Source: Flavobacterium sp. (GTDB taxonomy: Bacteria; Bacteroidota; Bacteroidia; Flavobacteriales; Flavobacteriaceae). From it: a DNA stretch of 64,000 nt. Within the stretch, counting starts at the first letter, position 1. Each line of letters starts with the position of its first letter. Under the pieces are notes generated by a model. It did no database searches, was not told the DNA's origin, and saw only the letters and a list, made by a program, of their open reading frames with translations. Shown piece by piece: positions 8,668 through 16,652 of this stretch. Location: positions 90,323-154,322 of the forward strand of contig JAIXSK010000014.1 of assembly GCA_027484725.1 (NCBI GenBank). The letters run 5' to 3'. A program made the translations under genes and the position numbers.

Positions 8668-9315
8668 TTAGAACTGCCAACCAATTCTGAAAGAAGGAGT
8701 GATTGAAGGAGCCAACTCAATTTTAGTTACATTGTCAGCATCTTCACCAGCTTTTGAGCTAGTAACAGCTAAACCGTAAGAAATCTCAGCTCCAAGATAG
8801 ATTTTTGGCATGATGTAGTAATCAAAACCTGTAAACAAGTTAGCACCTACACCGATTTTAGTTGATTTGTCATCTAAAATAGCACCAGTATTATCTTTAG
8901 CATTTTGGCTAACGTAAGCCAAAGTACCTTCATAACCCCAGTAAGTTGACAATCTTTCAGCACCAGCCATGTGATTTTCAACACCTACTGAAGCTGCTAC
9001 AGTAAATTCAGCTGCAGCATTGTCTCCATTAACATTTTTCTCACCAGAACTAACAACGTTCAAGTTACCAGCAAATCTTAATGCATTTTTGTCTGAGCTA
9101 AATTTTCTGGCTTTAACACCCAAAATTCCCCAGCTAGATGAACCAACATTTGACAAAGAGAAGATCCCTTTTCCAGTGATGTCTGGTGTCATAGTAGCTT
9201 CCATGATCCAAGTTCCAGCAGCTGGCTTGTTGAAAGTACCTGCATCGGTTTTGATCTGAGCGCTAGCAATTCCGAAAGCGAAAAGTGCTACAGTTGATAA
9301 AATAATTTTTTTCAT
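8668..9315 (-). CDS. Predicted outer-membrane beta-barrel protein
   Basis: 215 residues. Signal peptide MKKIILSTVALFAFGIASAQ is nearly the same as that of the next gene downstream, suggesting related origin or exchange. The mature protein has alternating strand patterns (FTVAASVGVENHM, TKIGVGANLFTGFDYYI) and ends in ITPSFRIGWQF, a typical terminal barrel strand with C-terminal Phe. No enzyme or transport motif is visible. It has its own -7 box and terminator, so it is probably a single-gene unit. Confidence 0.78.
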   Translation of the reverse strand: MKKIILSTVALFAFGIASAQIKTDAGTFNKPAAGTWIMEATMTPDITGKGIFSLSNVGSSSWGILGVKARKFSSDKNALRFAGNLNVVSSGEKNVNGDNAAAEFTVAASVGVENHMAGAERLSTYWGYEGTLAYVSQNAKDNTGAILDDKSTKIGVGANLFTGFDYYIMPKIYLGAEISYGLAVTSSKAGEDADNVTKIELAPSITPSFRIGWQF

Positions 9316-9342
9316 GTTCAGTTTTGTTTAAAATTAACAGTG

Positions 9343-9350
9343 CAAATATA
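9343..9350 (-). promoter_or_regulatory. Candidate -7 box before the barrel gene
   Basis: TATATTTG on the minus strand, 27 nt before the start codon at 9315. The nearest upstream TTG is only 14 nt away, shorter than usual, so the -33 half is doubtful. Confidence 0.45.
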
Positions 9351-9784
9351 GAATAAATTGTTAACAAAAAAATTTTTAAGAGACTTTTTCGCTTGCAAGC
9401 CCTTTGTTTATAACAAAACAGCTTGTTAATCAGCCATCTACCCATCGCAAAAGTTTAAAAATAGTTTGACTTAAAGTTGTACAACCAAAATTTCATTAAA
9501 AACACGAAAGAACCAATATTCACCGAGGCTCTAGATGCATTTAACACATTTTAAAATGCATAGCTTCTCAAACACATTTTTAGGTAGTTTTAGACACTTC
9601 ATCACAGCCACAGCATATGAATAGATAACTTTCAGAGTTTTCAACTTTTTTATCAACACCCTTGCTTACATATTGTTAACAACTGAATTTTAATCCTTTT
9701 AAAAGACAAAAAACAAGTTTCAATTTTGTTTCGTATAATATACTTCATGCTTTTTTTATTAATTTGTGTCACAAACTATCATCT
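9351..9784. other. Gene-free stretch between barrel gene and aroQ
   Basis: About 430 nt of AT-rich DNA with no ORF I would accept. It holds one inverted repeat, ATGCATTT (9535-9542) and AAATGCAT (9554-9561), with an 11-nt centre that could be a protein-binding site or a weak hairpin, and a TTATCAACA motif near 9650. I could not find a full TTG-N19-TAnnTTTG promoter for aroQ. Confidence 0.5.
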
Positions 9785-10210
9785 ATGAAAATCATTATCA
9801 TCAATGGCCCTAACCTTAATTTATTAGGTCATCGTGAACCGGAAACCTACGGGTATGAGTCATTTGAATCATATTTTGAAAAGTTAGAAAAGAAATTTTC
9901 AAACATTGATTTATTTTATTTTCAGAGCAATATTGAAGGTGAAATTATCCACAAAATCCAAGAAGTTGGTTTTGATTATGATGGCATCATACTCAACGCT
10001 GCTGCTTACACACATACATCTGTGGGAATTGGCGATGCAGTAAAAGCCATCCAAACACCGGTAATTGAAGTTCATATTTCAAATACATATGCCCGAGAAC
10101 AATTTAGACATCAATCATTTATTGCCCCCAATGCTCGAGGAATCATTATTGGCTTTGGCCTTGAAAGCTATCGTTTAGCCATTCAATCGTTTATTCATTC
10201 AATCAAATGA
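9785..10210 (+). CDS. aroQ: 3-Dehydroquinate dehydratase, type II
   Basis: 141 residues from ATG 9785 (MKIIIINGPNLNLLG), the normal type II size; an upstream TTG would add seven untypical residues. Family signatures: GPNLNLLG at the N terminus, the mobile-loop Arg and Tyr (GHREPETYG), QSNIEGEI, the NAAAYTHTSV motif with its conserved Asn and His, and EVHISN. It dehydrates 3-dehydroquinate to 3-dehydroshikimate in the shikimate pathway. Its stop overlaps the next start by 4 nt (ATGA), so it is coupled to the DUF5686 gene, although no metabolic link is obvious. Confidence 0.95.
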   Translation: MKIIIINGPNLNLLGHREPETYGYESFESYFEKLEKKFSNIDLFYFQSNIEGEIIHKIQEVGFDYDGIILNAAAYTHTSVGIGDAVKAIQTPVIEVHISNTYAREQFRHQSFIAPNARGIIIGFGLESYRLAIQSFIHSIK

Positions 10211-12681
10211 GAAAAATTACCTGCCTCCTATTTATATTTATTACTCTAGTCGGTTATGCCCAAATCAGCGGAAGAGTTACCGACCAAAATGGGCAGCCAC
10301 TCCCAGCCGTATCAATACATATAGAAAACACCTATGCGGGAACCATTACCAATGAAAATGGCGAATATCAACTCAAAGCACCAAAACAAGGGAAATTCTT
10401 GATTGTTTATCAATATCTTGGCTACAAAACCAAAAAAGTAAAACAACTTATTGAAAAAATTGAGAAAAAAGTTGATGTGGTTCTTGAAGAAGAAAATATT
10501 GTACTTAGTACTATCGTGATTGACCCAAAAAATAATCCTGCAAACGAAATCATTCGTGCTGCCATTAAAAACAAAAAAGGCAACTCAGATGGAATAAAAG
10601 CATTCAATGCCGATTTCTATTCGCGTGGAATATTCAGAATCAAAGATGCTCCAAAAAAAATTCTAGGAAAAAAGTTTGATTCATTTGACGAAATATTAGA
10701 CTCGACCCGAAGTGGTGTTTTATATTTATCTGAAACTGTTTCAAAAATCTCATATAAAAAACCTGATAAACTCAAAGAAAACATCATCGCCTCGAAAGTC
10801 AGCGGAAAAGATAACGGCTTTAGTTTTAATAGCGCAGCTTCGGCCAATTTTGATTTTTACGACAATTATGTTGAATTGGGTACAAAAGCCATTTCCCCTT
10901 TGGCAGACAATGCATTTAACTATTATAAATATAAAATAGAAGGGACATTTATTGAAAATGACCAACAAATAAACAAAATAAAAGTTACACCCAAACGCAA
11001 TGCAGAACCCGTATTTGAAGGCTACCTATATATAGTAGAAGATTCATGGGCTGTTTACGCTTGTGAATTAACCACCAACGGCAAACAAATTCAAATGCCG
11101 ATGATTAATTCTATGACCATCCAGCAGAATTTTAGCTACAACCAAAACAATAAAATTTGGTCCAAAAACACCCAAACGCTTGATTTTTCTGCGGGTTTCA
11201 TGGGCATCAACCTCAACGGACGATTTACTTATGTTTACACCAACTATGAATTTGAGCCCAAGTTCAATCGCAAAACTTTTGCAGGTCCGGTCTTGAGCTT
11301 TTCTGCCGAATCCAACAAAAAAGACGATGCTTATTGGAACCAATTTCGTCCGGTGCCGCTTACTACTGAAGAAACGAACGACTATTTAAAAAAAGATGCA
11401 TTGCAAACCAAAAAGAAATCAAAGGTGTATTTAGATTCAATTGATTCTAAAAGAAATCAATTTAAAATAGGTGATATAATTGGCGGTTATCAGTATAAAA
11501 ACTCTTTTAAAAATTGGCGGATTGAATATGAAGGTTTGATCAAAGGCGTGAGTTTTAATACGGTACAAGGTTGGGATTTTTCAACGAGTTTGGGATTTTC
11601 TAAAAGCAATCCGGACAAACGAACCCGATCTGACATCAAAGCACAAATGGATTATGGTTTGGCCGAACAAAAATTCAGAGGATTTCTTAACTATTACAAC
11701 AAATTTGACAATTTGCACCACAGCGAAATAATATTTTGTGGGGGTAGACAAGCTTTACAATTCAATGGCAATAATCCCATCAACAAATTTATTAATACGT
11801 TCAGCACCCTGTTTTTTGAAGATAATTACATGAAGTTGTACGAGTCTAATTTTGTTGGTGGAATTTTCAACCGCGAATGGTTCAATGGCTTTTGGCTCAA
11901 AACTGAGTTGTATTATTCCGAACGAAAACCCTTGTATAACCATACCGATTACGCAACGGTTAATGTAGACGATAAAACGTATACCTCAAACAATCCGCTG
12001 GCGCCGGATTTAGAAAATTCAGCGGCCATTGTTAAACACAATTTAGTCAAGGCAAGATTCGGAGCCAAATGCAACTTTGGCCAAGAATACTGGTTGCGCC
12101 CGGACGGAAAATACAATTTGCCAAACGATAAATATCCAACCCTGCAAATGAACTTTGAAAAGGGTTTTGCGGGCAATGAAAATATCTACAACTACGATCA
12201 CCTGAGCACACAAATTACCTATAACCGAACCCTGGGCAACAAAGGAAACCTATCTATGCGCGCCAATGCCGGAAAATTCTATCACGCCCAAAACATCTCA
12301 TTTGTAGATTATAAACATTTCAATGGCAATCGTACTTATGTCGGTACCGAAGATCAATACCTGAACCGATTCAATTTGTTACCTTATTATATTGCCAGTA
12401 CCAACGATGCCTATTTTGAATTTCATGCCGAGCACAGTGACAATGGTTATATCACCAACAAGCTTCCGCTGATTAATTTGCTGCATTCAACTTTGGTTGT
12501 GGGCTATCACAATTTGTCTATTCCGAAACGCAGTCCTTACCACGAGTATACCGTTGGGCTAGATCAGTTGGGTTTTGGTAAATTTAAAATCTTTCGCTTA
12601 GATTATATTCACTCGTATCAAAGCGGTCATCAAGAAGATGGCGTAATATTCGGGCTAAAAATTCTGGATGCTTTTAATTAA
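10207..12681 (+). CDS. DUF5686 / carboxypeptidase-regulatory-like outer-membrane protein
   Basis: 824 residues. Signal peptide (to VGYAQ), then a carboxypeptidase-like regulatory domain at about 20-105 (ISGRVTDQNGQPLPAVSIHIENTYAGTI is split here only by domain start). The rest matches DUF5686 as I know it: a mixed region followed by many amphipathic strands, ending in FRLDYIHSYQSG...GLKILDAFN, typical of a large outer-membrane barrel. Function is unknown; such proteins are common in Bacteroidetes. Translation is probably coupled to aroQ. Its stop shares bases with the stop of the convergent CDF gene, with no terminator between. Confidence 0.83.
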   Translation: MRKITCLLFIFITLVGYAQISGRVTDQNGQPLPAVSIHIENTYAGTITNENGEYQLKAPKQGKFLIVYQYLGYKTKKVKQLIEKIEKKVDVVLEEENIVLSTIVIDPKNNPANEIIRAAIKNKKGNSDGIKAFNADFYSRGIFRIKDAPKKILGKKFDSFDEILDSTRSGVLYLSETVSKISYKKPDKLKENIIASKVSGKDNGFSFNSAASANFDFYDNYVELGTKAISPLADNAFNYYKYKIEGTFIENDQQINKIKVTPKRNAEPVFEGYLYIVEDSWAVYACELTTNGKQIQMPMINSMTIQQNFSYNQNNKIWSKNTQTLDFSAGFMGINLNGRFTYVYTNYEFEPKFNRKTFAGPVLSFSAESNKKDDAYWNQFRPVPLTTEETNDYLKKDALQTKKKSKVYLDSIDSKRNQFKIGDIIGGYQYKNSFKNWRIEYEGLIKGVSFNTVQGWDFSTSLGFSKSNPDKRTRSDIKAQMDYGLAEQKFRGFLNYYNKFDNLHHSEIIFCGGRQALQFNGNNPINKFINTFSTLFFEDNYMKLYESNFVGGIFNREWFNGFWLKTELYYSERKPLYNHTDYATVNVDDKTYTSNNPLAPDLENSAAIVKHNLVKARFGAKCNFGQEYWLRPDGKYNLPNDKYPTLQMNFEKGFAGNENIYNYDHLSTQITYNRTLGNKGNLSMRANAGKFYHAQNISFVDYKHFNGNRTYVGTEDQYLNRFNLLPYYIASTNDAYFEFHAEHSDNGYITNKLPLINLLHSTLVVGYHNLSIPKRSPYHEYTVGLDQLGFGKFKIFRLDYIHSYQSGHQEDGVIFGLKILDAFN

Positions 12682-13550
12682 CCTTCGTGCGGTTCAATGT
12701 GAATGAGCACATGTCCCAACTGTGGAATTTGTTGCCGCAAAGTATCTTTGAGTAAGTGTGCAATATCATGGCCTTCTTTGACCGATATATGTGCGTTGAC
12801 CACAGCGTGCAAATCAACATGATATTTCATACCTGCTTTTCGGATGAAGCATTTTTCGGTATCCATTACCCCTTCAACCGTTAATGAAACGCGACGTATT
12901 TCGTCAATTAAATCATCATACACATGCTCGTCCATAATCTCACCCAAAGCCGGACGGAAAATCAAATAGCTGTTGTACATGATAAAACCCGAAGCAAACA
13001 AAGCTGCCCAATCATCGGCGGCTTCATAACCAGGGCCTAAAAAAAGGGCCATTGAAATTCCTATAAAAGCAGCTACAGATGTAATGGCATCGCTGCGGTG
13101 GTGCCAAGCATCGGCTTCAAGTGCAGAACTGTTGGTTTCTTTGCTGCGTTTGAGCACCAATCGATAAGAGTATTCTTTCCAGATGATGATGATGCCCAAA
13201 ATAACCAAGGTCCATTTTTCAGGAAGACGGTGCGGGGTTTGAATATTAATGATGCTTTCATAGGCAATCACCGTAGCAGTGGTAATCAAAAAAACCACCA
13301 CCAAAAAAGTAATGAGCGGTTCTGCTCTTCCGTGTCCGTAGGGATGGTTGTCGTCTGCAGGTTTGTTGGCGTATTTGATTCCGAACAAAACCAACAAGGA
13401 TGAAAAAACATCGGTTGTTGATTCTAAAGCATCGGCAATAAGTGCATATGAGTTTCCGAGAAAACCAGCCAAACCTTTGACTATTGCTAAAGCCAAGTTT
13501 CCAAATATGCTGAAATACGTGGCTTTAACTGCGGTTTGCTCGTGATTCAT
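12678..13550 (-). CDS. Cation diffusion facilitator (CDF) transporter
   Basis: 290 residues. About six membrane helices, with the paired metal-site motifs of the family: DALESTTD in helix 2 and HHRSD in helix 5. HPYGHGRAEP lies in the loop between helices 2 and 3. The C-terminal cytoplasmic ferredoxin-like domain (about 205-290) has the His-rich ends KYHVDLHAVVNAH and HVLIHIEPHEG. CDF proteins export Zn2+, Fe2+, Co2+ or Mn2+ by proton exchange; the DD/HD pattern allows Zn or Fe/Mn. It is last in the DUF493-DUF4290-murA operon, 8 nt after murA. Confidence 0.9.
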   Translation of the reverse strand: MNHEQTAVKATYFSIFGNLALAIVKGLAGFLGNSYALIADALESTTDVFSSLLVLFGIKYANKPADDNHPYGHGRAEPLITFLVVVFLITTATVIAYESIINIQTPHRLPEKWTLVILGIIIIWKEYSYRLVLKRSKETNSSALEADAWHHRSDAITSVAAFIGISMALFLGPGYEAADDWAALFASGFIMYNSYLIFRPALGEIMDEHVYDDLIDEIRRVSLTVEGVMDTEKCFIRKAGMKYHVDLHAVVNAHISVKEGHDIAHLLKDTLRQQIPQLGHVLIHIEPHEG

Positions 13551-13558
13551 AGTTACAA

Positions 13559-14866
13559 TTATACGCGAACAATGTTGGCGCCGAGTGCTCTGAGTCGTTC
13601 ATCAATGCGTTCGTAACCGCGGTCAATTTGTTCGATGTTTTGAATGGTGCTCGTTCCTTTGGCAGAAAGTGCTGCAATGAGCAACGAGATACCAGCACGA
13701 ATATCTGGTGAGGACATGGTAGTAGCTTTGAGTTGCGATTTAAAATCGTGCCCCATCACTACCGCACGGTGCGGATCGCACAACATGATTTTTGCGCCCA
13801 TATCAATGAGTTTGTCTACAAAGAACAAGCGACTTTCAAACATTTTTTGATGAATGAGTACATCGCCATTGGCCTGAGTAGCCACTACCAAAACAATACT
13901 CAATAAATCTGGCGTAAAGCCCGGCCAAGGGGCATCGGCAATGGTTAAAATTGAACCGTCAATATCAGTTTTGATTTGATAAGTTTCATGGGTTGGAATG
14001 AATATGTCATCTCCGCGACGCTCTATGGTTATACCTAGTTTTCTGAACACGCTCGGAATCACACCTAAGTTATCCCAGCTAACGTCTTTAATGGTAATCT
14101 CACTACGGGTCATGGCGGCGAGTCCGATCCAACTGCCAATTTCAATCATATCAGGCAAAATGGTATGCGTACATCCGCCCAATGATGCAACGCCTTCAAT
14201 AGTGAGTAAATTAGAACCCACCCCGTGAATTTTGGCGCCCATTGAGTTGAGCATTTTACACAATTGTTGCAAATATGGTTCGCAAGCTGCGTTGTAAATG
14301 GTGGTGGTTCCTTTAGCCAAAACCGCTGCCATCACCACGTTAGCAGTTCCGGTAACCGATGCTTCATCGAGCAACATATAAGCTCCGGTTAGTCCGTCAG
14401 GCGCTTCAACACCATAAAAGTGATCTTCGCGATTGTACCGGAATTTAGCGCCTAAATTGATAAATCCTTCAAAATGGGTATCTAAACGACGACGACCAAT
14501 TTTATCACCGCCCGGTTTTGGGATATAGCCTTTTCCGTAGCGAGCCAAAAGCGGCCCAACAATCATAATCGAACCACGTAGTGAACCGCCTTCTTTTTTA
14601 AAAGCCTCGGTTTCAAGATAACCTACATTAACTTCGTCTGACTGAAACGTAATGGAACCTTGCCCATTGCGCTGAATTTTTACACCCAAATTACCTAGTA
14701 AAGTAATGAGTTTGTTGACATCAATGATGTCGGGTATATTGTTGATGGTTACTTTTTCGGGAGTCAACAAAACGGCACACAATATTTGCAATGCTTCGTT
14801 TTTAGCACCTTGCGGTTTTACTTCTCCTTTGAGACGAATGCCTCCTTCAATTTTAAATGTTCCCAT
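13559..14866 (-). CDS. murA: UDP-N-acetylglucosamine 1-carboxyvinyltransferase, Asp-type active site
   Basis: 435 residues. It transfers enolpyruvate from PEP to UDP-GlcNAc, the first committed step of peptidoglycan synthesis. Family motifs: PQGAKNEAL at the N terminus, SLRGSIMIVGPLLAR, and the catalytic loop PGGDKIGRR. The loop residue that is Cys115 in Escherichia coli is Asp here (D121, codon GAT at 14504-14506). Asp in this place is known from other bacteria and makes the enzyme insensitive to fosfomycin, which must alkylate the Cys. It lies 22 nt after the DUF4290 gene and 8 nt before the CDF gene. Confidence 0.95.
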   Translation of the reverse strand: MGTFKIEGGIRLKGEVKPQGAKNEALQILCAVLLTPEKVTINNIPDIIDVNKLITLLGNLGVKIQRNGQGSITFQSDEVNVGYLETEAFKKEGGSLRGSIMIVGPLLARYGKGYIPKPGGDKIGRRRLDTHFEGFINLGAKFRYNREDHFYGVEAPDGLTGAYMLLDEASVTGTANVVMAAVLAKGTTTIYNAACEPYLQQLCKMLNSMGAKIHGVGSNLLTIEGVASLGGCTHTILPDMIEIGSWIGLAAMTRSEITIKDVSWDNLGVIPSVFRKLGITIERRGDDIFIPTHETYQIKTDIDGSILTIADAPWPGFTPDLLSIVLVVATQANGDVLIHQKMFESRLFFVDKLIDMGAKIMLCDPHRAVVMGHDFKSQLKATTMSSPDIRAGISLLIAALSAKGTSTIQNIEQIDRGYERIDERLRALGANIVRV

Positions 14867-14888
14867 AAATCAATTCCTTTTCCTGACT

Positions 14889-15611
14889 TTACTTTTGGAT
14901 GTTATTTTGGTTGTTGTTCTTTTTAGGAAAGATTTTCCCTTTTTTGTTTTTGTTGTGCATCTTGCCGTTGTTGTTAGACATGCTTTTGTTCGATGCTTTC
15001 TTGTTGGTGCGCATCAAATCGGTTGTGTTCACCAGTTCTTCGTCGCCTTGCATCAAGTTGATTTTTCCGTCTGATAGCTCATACAAATGCTCAAAAATAA
15101 CGTCGTCTTTAACGGTATCTTTGTTCCAACTCAAAAAACTTTTTTTCATGTGGTTGGCAATCACTTTGATCAGCGCACTTTTGAGTTCACCTTCTTCCCA
15201 ACTGTTGGCCACATCAATCATGTATTTGATGTTGTTGCCATAAAAACGATACTTGGGAAAATTTTGCGGATAAGGCAGCGGATCGGGCTTGAGTTGCAGA
15301 ACCTCACGCGATGGAATTGGATAAGGCGAATCTACGTCCAGTTTAAAATCAGACATGATAAAAATCTGATCCCACAATTTGTGTTGAAAATCTGGCACAT
15401 CGCGCAAATGAGGGTTCAAACTGCCCATGACTTGAATGATGTAGCGAGCCAATTTGTTGCGCTCTTCGCGGTCTTGAATTTCAACAGCCTGATCAATGAG
15501 TTTGTGCAAATGACGTCCGTATTCGGGAATAATCAAATGCTTGCGCTCTGAATTGTACTCCAGATTAAAAACCACGTCGTTGGCGTTTTCTTTGATGTAT
15601 TTTGAATGCAT
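14889..15611 (-). CDS. DUF4290 family protein
   Basis: 240 residues, no signal peptide or membrane segment. The first 200 residues are mostly helical and contain EYNSERKHLIIPEYGRHLHK and NPHLRDVPDFQHKLWDQIF, which I recognise as DUF4290, a Bacteroidetes family usually found beside murA. The last 45 residues are a low-complexity Asn/Lys tail (SNNNGKMHNKNKKGK and on), strongly basic and probably unstructured; it might bind nucleic acid or membrane. Function is unknown. It starts 2 nt after DUF493 stops, so the two are co-translated. Confidence 0.85.
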   Translation of the reverse strand: MHSKYIKENANDVVFNLEYNSERKHLIIPEYGRHLHKLIDQAVEIQDREERNKLARYIIQVMGSLNPHLRDVPDFQHKLWDQIFIMSDFKLDVDSPYPIPSREVLQLKPDPLPYPQNFPKYRFYGNNIKYMIDVANSWEEGELKSALIKVIANHMKKSFLSWNKDTVKDDVIFEHLYELSDGKINLMQGDEELVNTTDLMRTNKKASNKSMSNNNGKMHNKNKKGKIFPKKNNNQNNIQK

Positions 15612-15613
15612 AT

Positions 15614-15901
15614 TTATAGCGAAATAATACCCTCAACCACTGATACTTCTTGATATTTGCTGATGATTTCGTCAGAATCTTTCATGGTCACATCAATAGA
15701 AATACTGGTGAATTTTCCGGTTTTGGATTTGGTCGTTTTGATTACGGCACCCATACAATCAAAAGCATCTTCTACTTGCTTGATTTTAGAGGGGTCAGTA
15801 GGCACAATAAACTTGAACAGGTATTCGGCAGGCCAAACAGGATTGTTCAAGTCTAATTCTACTTTGAGGCGTTCGTAGAATTCTTGGGTTTTGTTATCCA
15901 T
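15614..15901 (-). CDS. DUF493 family protein (YbeD-like)
   Basis: 95 residues. Pattern YLFKFIVPTDPSKIKQVEDAF, then SKTGKFTSISIDVTMKDSDEIISKYQEVSVVEGII, is that of the small ACT-like DUF493/YbeD family. These cytoplasmic proteins have a ferredoxin-like fold resembling amino-acid sensing regulators; their role is unknown. It is first in the operon with DUF4290, murA and CDF, so a regulatory role toward cell-wall synthesis is conceivable but not shown. Confidence 0.85.
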   Translation of the reverse strand: MDNKTQEFYERLKVELDLNNPVWPAEYLFKFIVPTDPSKIKQVEDAFDCMGAVIKTTKSKTGKFTSISIDVTMKDSDEIISKYQEVSVVEGIISL

Positions 15902-15921
15902 TTTTTTGTATAAAATAAGGG

Positions 15922-15929
15922 CAAATATA
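15922..15929 (-). promoter_or_regulatory. Candidate -7 box of the DUF493-DUF4290-murA-CDF operon
   Basis: TATATTTG on the minus strand, 20 nt before the DUF493 start. No TTG at 17-23 nt upstream, so the promoter is half-supported. Confidence 0.5.
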
Positions 15930-16012
15930 GGGCATTGATTTAAGATTTTTAGACTTGCCGGCTAGGTTTTTTGTGTTGGACTTTTTTTTATGCTTATTGA
16001 TTTTTTTAATTC

Positions 16013-16034
16013 TAGATTTGTTTGAGTAGATTTG
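16013..16034 (+). promoter_or_regulatory. Two tandem -7 boxes before the AAA ATPase
   Basis: TAGATTTG occurs twice, at 16013-16020 and 16027-16034, 14 nt apart. Both fit TAnnTTTG. A TTG at 15997-15999 is 13 nt from the first and 27 nt from the second, so spacing is imperfect for each. The second box covers an upstream in-frame TTG codon, arguing that translation starts later, at GTG 16053. Confidence 0.45.
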
Positions 16035-16052
16035 CGGCTTATTTCAAAATCA

Positions 16053-16589
16053 GTGGCTCAAGAAATCATCGTGCTCATTGGTGGTCCGGGAACCGGAAAA
16101 ACCACCATCATCGACGGACTCAAAGCAAAAGGATACTGTTGTTATCCAGAGATTTCGCGCGAGATTACTCTGGAAGCCAAAAAACAAGGCATCGAACAAT
16201 TATTCCTTGAAAAACCACTTTTGTTTAGTGAATTGTTGCTTGAAGGCCGAAAAAAACAACACCAAAACGCCCTCAACGAGCCGCATAACCGGGTTTTTAT
16301 TGACCGCGGCATTCCGGATATTTTAGCCTATATGCACTACATTGGCGACAGTTATCCTTCTTTTTTTGACATGGCTTGTCGCGAACACAAATACCACAAA
16401 ATTTTCATTTTACCACCTTGGGAAGAGATTTACGAATCAGATGCCGAGCGTTATGAAAACTACGAGCAGGCCAAACTCATCTACAATCATTTAGTAGAAA
16501 CGTATTCGTATTATGGCTACGAGTTGACCGAAGTTCCGAAAGATTCGGTTGAAAAACGCATTGAATTTATTCTGAATTCACTTGACTAA
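16053..16589 (+). CDS. AAA_28-type P-loop ATPase
   Basis: 178 residues from GTG 16053 (VAQEIIVLIGGPGTGKTT); a TTG at 16032 is in frame but lies in a promoter-like box. Walker A is GGPGTGKTT at about residue 10-18; RVFIDRGIPD and KIFILPPWEEIYESDAERYENYEQA are the conserved middle motifs. This matches the AAA_28 family (NadR/Ttd14-like kinases), small single-domain proteins that may phosphorylate a nucleotide-like or lipid substrate. No substrate can be deduced. It stands alone on the plus strand before recQ, 63 nt apart. Confidence 0.8.
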   Translation: MAQEIIVLIGGPGTGKTTIIDGLKAKGYCCYPEISREITLEAKKQGIEQLFLEKPLLFSELLLEGRKKQHQNALNEPHNRVFIDRGIPDILAYMHYIGDSYPSFFDMACREHKYHKIFILPPWEEIYESDAERYENYEQAKLIYNHLVETYSYYGYELTEVPKDSVEKRIEFILNSLD

Positions 16590-16652
16590 TGGTTTCTGGG
16601 CGCGTACCTAAAATAGTTATCTTTACGTACGTGTTTATAAAATCCATTCATC

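Noticed and set aside
9263..9445. Minus-strand ORF of 60 residues
   Set aside because: Overlaps the barrel gene start and its promoter region in another frame; no conserved features.
13098..13403. Plus-strand ORF of 101 residues inside the CDF gene
   Set aside because: Shadow frame of a well-supported transporter.
16619..16625. TATCTTTA before recQ as a -7 box
   Set aside because: One mismatch to TAnnTTTG and no TTG at the correct distance.
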